A stretch of 7,434 nucleotides of DNA from Planctomycetota bacterium (lineage in GTDB: Bacteria > Planctomycetota > SZUA-567): NCBI GenBank assembly GCA_031270145.1, contig JAISYD010000101.1:1-7434 (forward strand), given 5' to 3'. The number at the start of each line of letters is the position of its first letter. Within the stretch, counting starts at the first letter, position 1. Shown here in pieces: positions 1 through 5,796 of the stretch. The position numbers and the translations under genes were made by a program. Under the pieces are notes generated by a model. It made no database searches, was not told where the DNA came from, and saw nothing but the letters and a program-made list of their open reading frames with translations.

Positions 1-1439
1 TTGAAATAACGCTTGGCGTTGCCGTAACAGATATTCTTAACCATTTCGCCAATCAAGTCGAAATCATTCGGTATCTCGCCCCTGTCCATTTCGGAGCCGA
101 GTTTCTGGCAAAGGATGCGGCGGAAATACTCATGCCGCGGGTAGGACAAAAAGCTTCTGGAATCGGTGAGCATGCCGACAAACGCCGACAGCAACCCCAT
201 GTTCGCTATGGCGTTCATTTGTTTCAGCATGCCGTCCCGGTGATCGTTATGCCACCAGGCGGTTCCGAATTGGATCTTGCCGGGGATGTCGTTGCCGCTG
301 GTCGCGCCGTCCCGAAAATCCCGCTGAAAGGAGCCGACGACGGAGGCAATCAAGTCGTCGTCCCGGGGATTGAGGTCATAGATGACGGTGCGGCCAAGCC
401 GGCCCTCTCCGTCCAGGCGATCCAGGAGGGCTACCAAGGCGTCGCCAAGCGGGAAATCGCCTATCGAATCGAAGCCGGTGTCGGGTCCCAGAGCCTTGAA
501 ACCGGCTAGATTATTCCGGCGCTTGGCGCCCAGATGCAGTTGCTGGGTCCAGCCGCTCCGGGCGTCCATCACTAACAGATCATGGAGCAGGGCGGAGCGA
601 TAGCGTTCCAGCTCGTCTCCAGTCAGGGATTTGCCGTTCCGGAGTTTTTTGAAGGCGACCTTGATCTGCGAGTCCCGGTAGGGCGCGGCGTAGGGACGCT
701 CCAAGCCGTAGTCCGAGAGCCGGCAGCCGGCCTGATGGAAAAAGTCGTGGCGCTTTTGCAGCGCCTCAATGAGCTGGCCGTAGTTCCGGATGCGGATGCC
801 GGCGGCCTTTTCCAATCGGTCAAGCCAAGCGTTCAGGGGCTTCGCCTCATGCGCCGCCAGGACCTTGTCCGGGCGCCAGGCGGGAAAGACCTTGATTTTC
901 CAATCGCTTTTGGCCAGTTTCAGATGGCTTTCCAAGCTGTCCGTCGGGTCGTCCGTGGTGCAGGCGCATTCCACCCGGCTCCGCTCCATGAGCGAACGGA
1001 CGGAAAATTCCGGCTGAGCCAGAGCCTGGTTGCAGGCGTCGAAAATCCGGTCGGCGGTGGCGGGGGAGAGCAAATCGTCAAGGTCGAAGTAGCGTTTCAA
1101 TTCCAGGTGGGTCCAATGGTAAAGGGGATTGCCGATCAACATGGGCATGGTTTTGGCCCAGGCCTGGAAGCGCTCGCGATCCGGCGCCGGTTCGGGCCAG
1201 CCGGAAATCAGCGGTTCGGGAAGGCCAAGGGTGCGCATGGCCCGCCATTTGTAATGATCGCCGTAAAGCCAGACCTCGGTGATGCTCTTGAAATTGATGT
1301 CGCCCAGGATTTGGGCGATGGGAAGGTGCGAATGGTAGTCGATGATGGGCATGTCCTTGGCGTAATCATGGTAGAGGCGCTCGCCCGACTTCGACGTCAA
1401 CATGAAATTATCGTTGATGAAGACTTGTTTTTTAGCCAT
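1..1439 (-). CDS. uxaC: Glucuronate (uronate) isomerase, 3' end cut by window edge
   Basis: Cytoplasmic isomerase that converts D-glucuronate to D-fructuronate and D-galacturonate to D-tagaturonate, the first intracellular step of hexuronate breakdown. The frame is open from the ATG at 1439 to the left edge, giving 479 codons. The last readable residues, NAKRYF, match the family's extreme C-terminus, so only a few codons and the stop are missing (E. coli UxaC is about 470 aa). Family signatures seen include RLYHDYAKDMPIIDYHSHLP near the N-terminus, with the metal-binding HxH at residues 36-38, then GDHYKWRAMR, GNPLYHWTHLEL, TTDDPTDSLE, WRPDK, LGPDTGFDSI, LNPRDD and MLTDSRSFLSYPRHEYFRR. The amidohydrolase-type fold is inferred from the family. 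The start is supported by AAGGAG at 1446-1451, six bases upstream. It lies about 100 bp downstream of the iron-containing dehydrogenase and is probably co-transcribed with it. No frameshift was seen. The identification is very secure. Confidence 0.96.
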   Translation of the reverse strand, partial: MAKKQVFINDNFMLTSKSGERLYHDYAKDMPIIDYHSHLPIAQILGDINFKSITEVWLYGDHYKWRAMRTLGLPEPLISGWPEPAPDRERFQAWAKTMPMLIGNPLYHWTHLELKRYFDLDDLLSPATADRIFDACNQALAQPEFSVRSLMERSRVECACTTDDPTDSLESHLKLAKSDWKIKVFPAWRPDKVLAAHEAKPLNAWLDRLEKAAGIRIRNYGQLIEALQKRHDFFHQAGCRLSDYGLERPYAAPYRDSQIKVAFKKLRNGKSLTGDELERYRSALLHDLLVMDARSGWTQQLHLGAKRRNNLAGFKALGPDTGFDSIGDFPLGDALVALLDRLDGEGRLGRTVIYDLNPRDDDLIASVVGSFQRDFRDGATSGNDIPGKIQFGTAWWHNDHRDGMLKQMNAIANMGLLSAFVGMLTDSRSFLSYPRHEYFRRILCQKLGSEMDRGEIPNDFDLIGEMVKNICYGNAKRYF

Positions 1440-1498
1440 GCCCTTCTCCTTGCCGTTTCGGTCAAATCGTCCGGCTTTGTCGGGGTGCCTTTTCCTTG

Positions 1499-1522
1499 CC
1501 CCCGCCCTCTGGCGGGCGGGGG
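1499..1522 (-). other. GC-rich intergenic hairpin between dehydrogenase and uxaC
   Basis: On the minus-strand transcript, CCCCCGCCC (1522-1514) pairs perfectly with GGGCGGGGG (1507-1499) around a six-base loop. The stem is nine pairs, all G-C. It starts about 18 bp after the dehydrogenase stop codon and ends about 60 bp before the uxaC start. No U-tract follows on either strand, so it does not look like a complete intrinsic terminator. It could be an mRNA-stabilising or processing element that sets different levels for the two genes, or a partial terminator. The structure is seen directly and the role is inferred. Confidence 0.5.
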
Positions 1523-1539
1523 AAGGCCGGATGGACGCG

Positions 1540-2721
1540 CTACTTTGCCATTTGGTAGATTTTTCTCATGTCGGTCCGATCCAGTTTGACGAATTGGCCG
1601 ATTTGGCGGGCGCCGTTCCAGGAACACTTCTCCACCATCTCGTCAAGCTGTTTTTCCGTGAGATCCTTGACGCCAAGCTCGGAAATGCTGACTGGCATTT
1701 TTATGGAGCGGAAGAAATTTTCTATTTTCTCAATGCCGCGCAGAGCGGTCTCCTCGGGGTTGAAGTAATTCATTTCCACTCCCATGACCCGGACGGCGAA
1801 CTGGGCGAACCTGGCGATGTCATGTTTGTAGACGTATCTGGCCCAGCTTCCCCAGACGGCGGAAAGCCCGGCTCCGTGCGCCACGTCGAACATGCCGGAC
1901 AGTTCGTGCTCAAGCTGGTGGCTGGCGAAGTCGCCGGTGCGGCCGGTACCGGTCAGGCCGTTGTGGGACAGGCTGCCGGCCCACATGATCTCGGCCCTGG
2001 CGTCGTAATCGCGGGGGTTTTTGAGCAGTTTGGGCGCGTTTTCAATTACTGTCAGCATCAGGCTCTCGGACATGCGGTCGATAAGCTCAACCTGCTTGTC
2101 ATTAGTGAAATAACGTTCCAGGGTGTGCATGAGGATGTCCACCGCCCCGCTCATGGTTTGATACTCCGGTAGGGTGAAGGTCAACTCCGGGTTCATGATG
2201 GCGAATTTGGGCCTGGCGATGTCGTCGTTGTAGGAGCGCTTGTGGCCGCCGTCATCGTTGGTGATGACCGAGGAGTTGGAAGTCTCGCTGCCGGCGGCGG
2301 CTATGGTGAGGACGCAGCCGACCGGGGCGCAGGCCACGGCCTTTTTCTTGGCAAGGTAAAGATCCCATACGTCCCCGTCGTTGGTGATGCCGTAGGCGAT
2401 GGCTTTGGCCGAGTCTATGACGCTGCCGCCGCCCACCGCCAGCAGGAAATCAACTTTCTCCCTCTTGGCCAGGGCGATGCCCTCCCGGACCAGGGCCAGG
2501 CGCGGATTCGGCTTCACGCCTCCCAGGCCGACATGGGCGATTCCGGCCGCGTCAAGGGAGGCCACGACCCGATCTATGAGACCGGATTTCATGGCGCTGG
2601 CGCCGCCGTAATGGATCAGGGCCTTTTTATAGCCCAGAGCCTTGATTTCAGCGCCAGCCTGGCTTTCGGTGTCCTTGCCGAAAATCACCTTGGTGGGAGC
2701 GTAGAAAACGAAATTGATCAT
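1540..2721 (-). CDS. Iron-containing alcohol dehydrogenase, YqhD/BDH type
   Basis: A 393-aa cytoplasmic NAD(P)H-dependent alcohol/aldehyde oxidoreductase of the group III (Fe-ADH) family, closest by eye to E. coli YqhD and clostridial butanol dehydrogenases. The N-terminal nucleotide-binding half contains YGGAS (38-42) and the pyrophosphate-binding GGGSVIDSAKAIA (97-109). The C-terminal helical half carries the metal ligands D195 and H199 (VDILMHTLERYF), H268 (FASHQLEHEL) and H282 (FDVAHGAGL). These line up with YqhD D194, H198, H267 and H281, so the enzyme should be active. The frame stays open upstream to 3093. The ATG at 2721 is chosen because MINFVFYAPTKVIFGK is the family's usual start, the length is typical, AGGAG lies eight bases upstream, and a promoter and a terminator occupy the extension. 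The downstream uxaC suggests a role in uronate or derived-aldehyde metabolism. The physiological substrate cannot be read from the sequence. Confidence 0.93.
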   Translation of the reverse strand: MINFVFYAPTKVIFGKDTESQAGAEIKALGYKKALIHYGGASAMKSGLIDRVVASLDAAGIAHVGLGGVKPNPRLALVREGIALAKREKVDFLLAVGGGSVIDSAKAIAYGITNDGDVWDLYLAKKKAVACAPVGCVLTIAAAGSETSNSSVITNDDGGHKRSYNDDIARPKFAIMNPELTFTLPEYQTMSGAVDILMHTLERYFTNDKQVELIDRMSESLMLTVIENAPKLLKNPRDYDARAEIMWAGSLSHNGLTGTGRTGDFASHQLEHELSGMFDVAHGAGLSAVWGSWARYVYKHDIARFAQFAVRVMGVEMNYFNPEETALRGIEKIENFFRSIKMPVSISELGVKDLTEKQLDEMVEKCSWNGARQIGQFVKLDRTDMRKIYQMAK

Positions 2722-2729
2722 GCATGGTT

Positions 2730-2734
2730 CTCCT
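2730..2734 (-). promoter_or_regulatory. Ribosome binding site deciding the dehydrogenase start
   Basis: AGGAG on the minus strand is eight bases from the ATG at 2721. It settles the start, because the reading frame remains open for another 124 codons upstream with no comparable site before the ATG codons there. Confidence 0.8.
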
Positions 2735-2788
2735 GAAAGGGGGTTGGCCGCCGAATAGCGCCTATGAATAACCGGCGGCATGAGGCAC

Positions 2789-2817
2789 AATATAATGCCC
2801 TTGCCGCGTAATGGCAA
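2789..2817 (-). promoter_or_regulatory. Sigma70-type promoter for dehydrogenase-uxaC
   Basis: TTGCCA (2817-2812, five of six to consensus), a 17-base spacer, then TATATT (2794-2789, five of six). Transcription would start near 2782 and leave a leader of about 60 nt before the dehydrogenase ATG. Because it lies downstream of the terminator at 2888-2928, the dehydrogenase and uxaC do not need read-through from the structured region. No operator sequence could be identified. Confidence 0.75.
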
Positions 2818-2886
2818 CCTTTTTTTCGCCGGATCGCCGCCAGGGCTGGATTCGCGTCCGGCGCCGTTTTCCCGACGCCTTGGAAG

Positions 2887-2928
2887 AAATAAAAAAGGCG
2901 GTTCAACCAGGGGAGGGATTGAACCGCC
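2887..2928 (-). terminator. Intrinsic terminator, minus strand
   Basis: GGCGGTTCAA (2928-2919) pairs perfectly with TTGAACCGCC (2906-2897) around a 12-base loop, and TTTTTTATTT follows at once on the minus strand. This is a textbook Rho-independent terminator. No recognisable protein gene on the minus strand ends here, so it must end an RNA begun upstream (right) of it. The plus strand has no U-tract after the stem, so it is not bidirectional. Confidence 0.85.
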
Positions 2929-3084
2929 AGGGCCAGGGGGATGGCCCTTAGAGGTCGGGCCTATGAGAACGGCAACTTGCGGTTTGAAGCGTCTAAGCAA
3001 AGCATCCGTATAAAGCCACCCCCCGGAAGGTAAGAAAAACATTGCCCGCCGGGGGTTGGGAGAAGGAGCAAGCCGGGCGTTCCA
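2888..3084 (-). ncRNA. Candidate small RNA or structured leader, family not recognised
   Basis: No convincing protein is encoded here, yet the minus strand has a perfect TTGACA -35 element at 3118-3113, about 190 bases of GC-rich self-complementary sequence, and a strong intrinsic terminator. Possible helices are: 3055-3049 with 3026-3020 (7 bp); 3024-3012 with 2948-2936 (13 pairs including three G-U); and 2948-2942 with 2935-2929 (7 bp). The first excludes the second, and the second excludes the third, so the RNA could switch between folds. The dehydrogenase has its own promoter downstream, which favours an independent sRNA over a simple leader; an attenuated long leader remains possible. 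The length is near that of 6S RNA, but I could not recognise 6S, SRP, tmRNA, RNase P or a known riboswitch core. The 5' end is only an estimate from the promoter. Confidence 0.4.
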
Positions 3085-3088
3085 AAAT

Positions 3089-3118
3089 TTCACAACCGTT
3101 ACAAAATCTACCTGTCAA
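3089..3118 (-). promoter_or_regulatory. Possible promoter for the candidate RNA
   Basis: A perfect TTGACA (3118-3113) is followed after 18 bases by TGTGAA (3094-3089), which matches the -10 consensus at only three of six positions. An alternative TGAAAT matches better but with a 20-base spacer. The -35 is strong and the -10 is poor, so it may need an activator or may not be a promoter. Confidence 0.35.
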
Positions 3119-3166
3119 TTATGTTCAGCCGTCCCTCGCGGTTTTTATGTTTTTCAAAAAATGAAA

Positions 3167-3195
3167 CTGGCGTTTCCAAAGGCCGGAATTAGAAT
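3167..3195 (+). promoter_or_regulatory. Possible promoter for the Rep-like helicase
   Basis: CTGGCG (3167-3172), a 17-base spacer, then TAGAAT (3190-3195, five of six to the -10 consensus). Transcription would begin near 3202 and give a short leader of about 17 nt. The -35 is weak (three of six) and only a poor Shine-Dalgarno match lies before the ATG, consistent with modest expression. Confidence 0.4.
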
Positions 3196-3218
3196 GCCTG
3201 TTTTTTCGGACATGGCGA

Positions 3219-5228
3219 ATGGAAAAGCTGAATACGCAACAACAACAAGCGGTTTGCCATCGCGAAGGCCCGCTATTGATTCTGGCGGGCGCCGGCACCG
3301 GAAAAACCCGGGTGATTACCGAGCGGATAGCCCGCCTCCTGAGCCAGGGGGTGAAGCCGGAGAATATCCTTGGCGTCACCTTCACCAACAAGGCGGCGGC
3401 GGAAATGCGTTCCCGCCTGGCCGGCCTGCTGGGCAAACACGTTCAATTGCGAAATCTCATCCTTTCAACTTTCCATAGCTTGGCCGTACGCTTGATCCGT
3501 CCACATGCCGGCCGGATTGGCTTCACTTCCGGCTTTTCCATTTGCGATGCGGGCGAGCAACTGGCCAACATCCGGAAGGCGGCGGCCACGGTAAGGGGCG
3601 GCGCCCCGCTTTTACCCGACAAGCTTCTTGCCCGGATCAGCCGGTTGAAAAATCAAGGGATAACCCCCGAGGCGTTAAGTCGCTACGCCATCGACGACGA
3701 CGAACATATCTTGGCGGCGGTCTACCGCCGCTACCAAGAGGCGCTCCGGCGACAGGACGCCATGGACTTCGACGATTTGCTGCTCCAGGCCGGACGGCTT
3801 TTGCGGGAATATCCGGATGCGCTTGATGCTTGGCGCAATCGCTTCCATTATATCATGATAGACGAATTCCAGGACAGCAGCCATATCCAATTCGACCTTA
3901 TGCGCCTCTTGGCCAGCCCGCGCGACAATTTGTGCGTGGTTGGCGACGACGACCAGTCCATTTATGCCTGGCGCGGGGCCAAGGCGGGAAACATCCTGAA
4001 GTTCCAGGAAAGCTACCCGCGAACGGCGTCCATAACCCTGGAAAGGAATTATCGCTCCACCGCCACCATCCTTGCCGCGGCCAACGCGGTAATCCAAAAC
4101 AATGTTGGCCGCAAGGACAAAAACCTTTGGTCCGAGCTTGGCCGGGGCGGGCTGATCCGCCTGCTGGCCTGCAATGACCAATTCGACGAGGCTGAGCGCA
4201 TTGTCCAAGCCATCCGCGAGCGGCGGAACAGTTCCTGCGGGAGAATCCGCTTCGCGGATTTCGCGGTGATTATCCGTTCCAACGCCCAATCCCGGCCACT
4301 AGAGGACGAATTTGTCGCCGCCAGGCTGCCCTTCGAGGTTATTGGCGGCCAGAGCCTGTTTGATCGCAAGGAAGCGCGGGACGTGATGGCTTTTCTGGCT
4401 CTTGCCGTCAATCCCGAGGCCGACAGCCAGCTTAGGCGGGTTATAAACGTTCCGCCGCGAGGTATTGGCGATAAAACCATCGATCTCCTGTCGGCTCGGG
4501 CCATCCGCGACGGCAGTCATTTTTTCCACCTGCTGTCAAAGCCTGAGCTAGAGCCGGAAATGGGCAAACCCCAAGTTGAAGCCTGCCGCCGCTTCGCGTC
4601 TGAAATCCTTTCCTGGGGCGAACGGCTGAAAAAAGGCGGCGCCCGCGGCCTAGTCAAGGAAATCCTGAACGCGGTCGGCTATCAGGAGGAATTGCGCCAA
4701 CTTTACCGGAATCCCCTTGAATCGGCCGCGCGCTGGAACGAAGCCCTGGAGATGGATGCTTCCCTCTCCGCCTTTGCGGCCCATAACCCCTTGGGCCGGC
4801 CAGAGGATATCCTCTCCGCCTTTTTGGATGAGGCGACGCTGGCTGGCCGGCCCGAACGCGGCGGCCGACAGTCCAAAAGGGACGCGGTTTCCATTATAAC
4901 CGCCCATTCAGCCAAGGGATTGGAGTTTCCGGAAACGTTCATCGCCGGTTTGGAGGAAGATACCTTTCCCAACCAGAAGGCGGTTGAGGAGGGTATGGTC
5001 GAGGAGGAGCGGCGGCTTTTTTACGTCGCCATGACCAGGGCCAGGCTGGAATTAACCCTTACCTGGAATCGGGCCAGGCTGGTGCGCGGCAAGGAGCGCA
5101 AATGTCTGCCTAGCCGCTTCCTGGCCGAAATCCCCGCTGAATTTATCCAAAGCGAGGCCGCGCCTAGCCGCCAAGAGGCGGCGCTTGAATGGCTGGCCGA
5201 ATTGCGGGGAAAACTGGCTAGCCGGTGA
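3219..5228 (+). CDS. rep: UvrD/Rep-family ATP-dependent 3'-5' DNA helicase, Rep-like
   Basis: A 669-aa superfamily 1A helicase that uses ATP to move 3' to 5' on single-stranded DNA, acting at replication forks or in repair. Motifs run in order and look intact: Q motif LNTQQQQAV (4-12), Walker A AGAGTGKT (23-30), Ia TFTNKAAAEM (54-63), Walker B IDEFQD (214-219), III GDDDQSIYAWRGA (242-254), IV RNYRS (276-280), V TAHSAKGLEF (561-570) and VI EERRLFYVAMTRAR (596-609). The length is close to E. coli Rep (673 aa) and shorter than UvrD or PcrA (about 720 aa and above), whose extra C-terminal domain is absent. Motif V and the PSRFL tail also read like Rep. The ATG at 3219 gives the family's normal N-terminus. 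The gene stands alone, divergent from the dehydrogenase and convergent with the cupin. Helicase identity is certain; Rep rather than UvrD/PcrA is likely but judged by eye. Confidence 0.93.
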   Translation: MEKLNTQQQQAVCHREGPLLILAGAGTGKTRVITERIARLLSQGVKPENILGVTFTNKAAAEMRSRLAGLLGKHVQLRNLILSTFHSLAVRLIRPHAGRIGFTSGFSICDAGEQLANIRKAAATVRGGAPLLPDKLLARISRLKNQGITPEALSRYAIDDDEHILAAVYRRYQEALRRQDAMDFDDLLLQAGRLLREYPDALDAWRNRFHYIMIDEFQDSSHIQFDLMRLLASPRDNLCVVGDDDQSIYAWRGAKAGNILKFQESYPRTASITLERNYRSTATILAAANAVIQNNVGRKDKNLWSELGRGGLIRLLACNDQFDEAERIVQAIRERRNSSCGRIRFADFAVIIRSNAQSRPLEDEFVAARLPFEVIGGQSLFDRKEARDVMAFLALAVNPEADSQLRRVINVPPRGIGDKTIDLLSARAIRDGSHFFHLLSKPELEPEMGKPQVEACRRFASEILSWGERLKKGGARGLVKEILNAVGYQEELRQLYRNPLESAARWNEALEMDASLSAFAAHNPLGRPEDILSAFLDEATLAGRPERGGRQSKRDAVSIITAHSAKGLEFPETFIAGLEEDTFPNQKAVEEGMVEEERRLFYVAMTRARLELTLTWNRARLVRGKERKCLPSRFLAEIPAEFIQSEAAPSRQEAALEWLAELRGKLASR

Positions 5229-5250
5229 AATATCCGGTTCTCGCGAAAAT

Positions 5251-5277
5251 CGGGGGATCGCGGGTCGCGATCCCCCG
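5251..5277. terminator. Hairpin terminator shared by convergent helicase and cupin genes
   Basis: CGGGGGATCGCG (5251-5262) pairs perfectly with CGCGATCCCCCG (5266-5277) around a three-base loop, a 12-bp stem. It starts 22 bases after the helicase stop codon and lies 74 bases beyond the cupin stop codon. On the minus strand ATTTT follows the stem; on the plus strand TCGCTTT follows. Both U-tracts are weak, but the stem strength and its place between convergent genes make a two-way terminator the best reading. Confidence 0.7.
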
Positions 5278-5351
5278 TCGCTTTGACAGCGTCCCAGCTT
5301 GCCGCCCATGCCGCGTTTGGGTGGGAATATGGCAGGGCGGAGCATGGTCGC

Positions 5352-5705
5352 TTACTGCTTGACGTAGAGAATCAAAAACAGGATTTCGATGTCCTTGTCG
5401 CTTTTGTTCTCAATGCTGTGGCGGTCGCCGTCCTTGCAGATCATGACGTCGCCTGTCTCCAGGACGCCTGGCACGCCGTTGTCGGTGACCTGGGCCGTGC
5501 CGTCCAGCATATAATAAAGCTCGAACTCGCCGTTGTGCGGATGTTCGCCGATGGACGAGCCGGGCGGGATGACCGCCCGGGCGAACATGCGCCCGGAGCC
5601 AAAGCTTCCCGCTTCCTCAAGGAAGTGGATCATCTCCAGCTTGCCCTTGCCTTCCCGCAGTTTTTCATGCTGACTGCGTCGATGCTCCTTAGCCTTGGTG
5701 ATCAT
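5352..5705 (-). CDS. Small single-domain cupin protein, substrate unknown
   Basis: A 117-aa protein with one cupin_2-type beta-barrel, presumably cytoplasmic (no signal peptide or membrane segment). Cupin motif 1 is complete, from G49 through H55 and H57, then E62 and G69, within GEHPHNGEFELYYMLDG. Motif 2 runs from G85 through G93 and H96 to N100, within GDVMICKDGDRHSIEN. The predicted metal ligands are H55, H57, E62 and H96. Small cupins of this layout include sugar-phosphate isomerases, dioxygenases, and binding or sensing proteins, and the motifs do not separate these. The ATG at 5705 is supported by GAAAGG at 5713-5718, seven bases upstream. It has its own promoter in the gap after lysS and a hairpin terminator beyond its end, so it is probably a single-gene unit. 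Cupin fold is very likely; function is unassigned. Confidence 0.88.
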   Translation of the reverse strand: MITKAKEHRRSQHEKLREGKGKLEMIHFLEEAGSFGSGRMFARAVIPPGSSIGEHPHNGEFELYYMLDGTAQVTDNGVPGVLETGDVMICKDGDRHSIENKSDKDIEILFLILYVKQ

Positions 5706-5758
5706 GCCGCCGCCTTTCTCCCTGTTGGTTGTTTAATCCGGTAACCGCGCCAATCCAC

Positions 5759-5786
5759 ATTATACCAGGTCGCTTTTTTTTGTCAT
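5759..5786 (-). promoter_or_regulatory. Extended -10 promoter for the cupin gene
   Basis: ATGACA (5786-5781, five of six to the -35 consensus), a 16-base spacer, then a perfect TATAAT (5764-5759) preceded by TGG, which forms an extended -10. The spacer begins with a run of A. Transcription would start near 5752, about 47 nt before the cupin ATG. It lies between the lysS stop and the cupin start, so the cupin need not depend on lysS read-through. It is the strongest promoter by eye in this window. Confidence 0.8.
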
Positions 5787-5796
5787 TCGGAAAAAA

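Noticed and set aside
582..1589. A long plus-strand open frame (335 codons) opposite uxaC.
   Set aside because: It is antisense to a clearly conserved uxaC, its translation resembles no family, and it is explained by GC-rich codon bias on the opposite strand.
2897..2928. A T-arm-like GGTTCAATCC on the minus strand, suggesting a tRNA gene.
   Set aside because: It is the terminator stem and loop. The T-stem has a C-U mismatch, and no matching acceptor strand, D-arm or anticodon arm lies at the right distance.
3015..3060. CCGGAAGG on the plus strand, resembling the GGAA tetraloop of SRP RNA.
   Set aside because: The conserved AGCAG side of the SRP internal loop is absent, and the flanks do not pair in the SRP domain IV pattern.
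2722..3093. An in-frame 124-codon N-terminal extension of the dehydrogenase (517 aa in total).
   Set aside because: The family is about 390 aa and starts at MINF-like sequence. The extension is low-complexity, lacks a good ribosome site, and contains an intrinsic terminator and a promoter.
3212..3478. An alternative ATG at 3212, seven bases before the helicase start, in another frame.
   Set aside because: It reads a shadow frame with no family likeness, whereas the ATG at 3219 begins the conserved helicase N-terminus.
3675..4289. A minus-strand open frame (204 codons) within the helicase gene.
   Set aside because: It lies wholly antisense to conserved helicase motifs and shows no family features, so it is a shadow frame.
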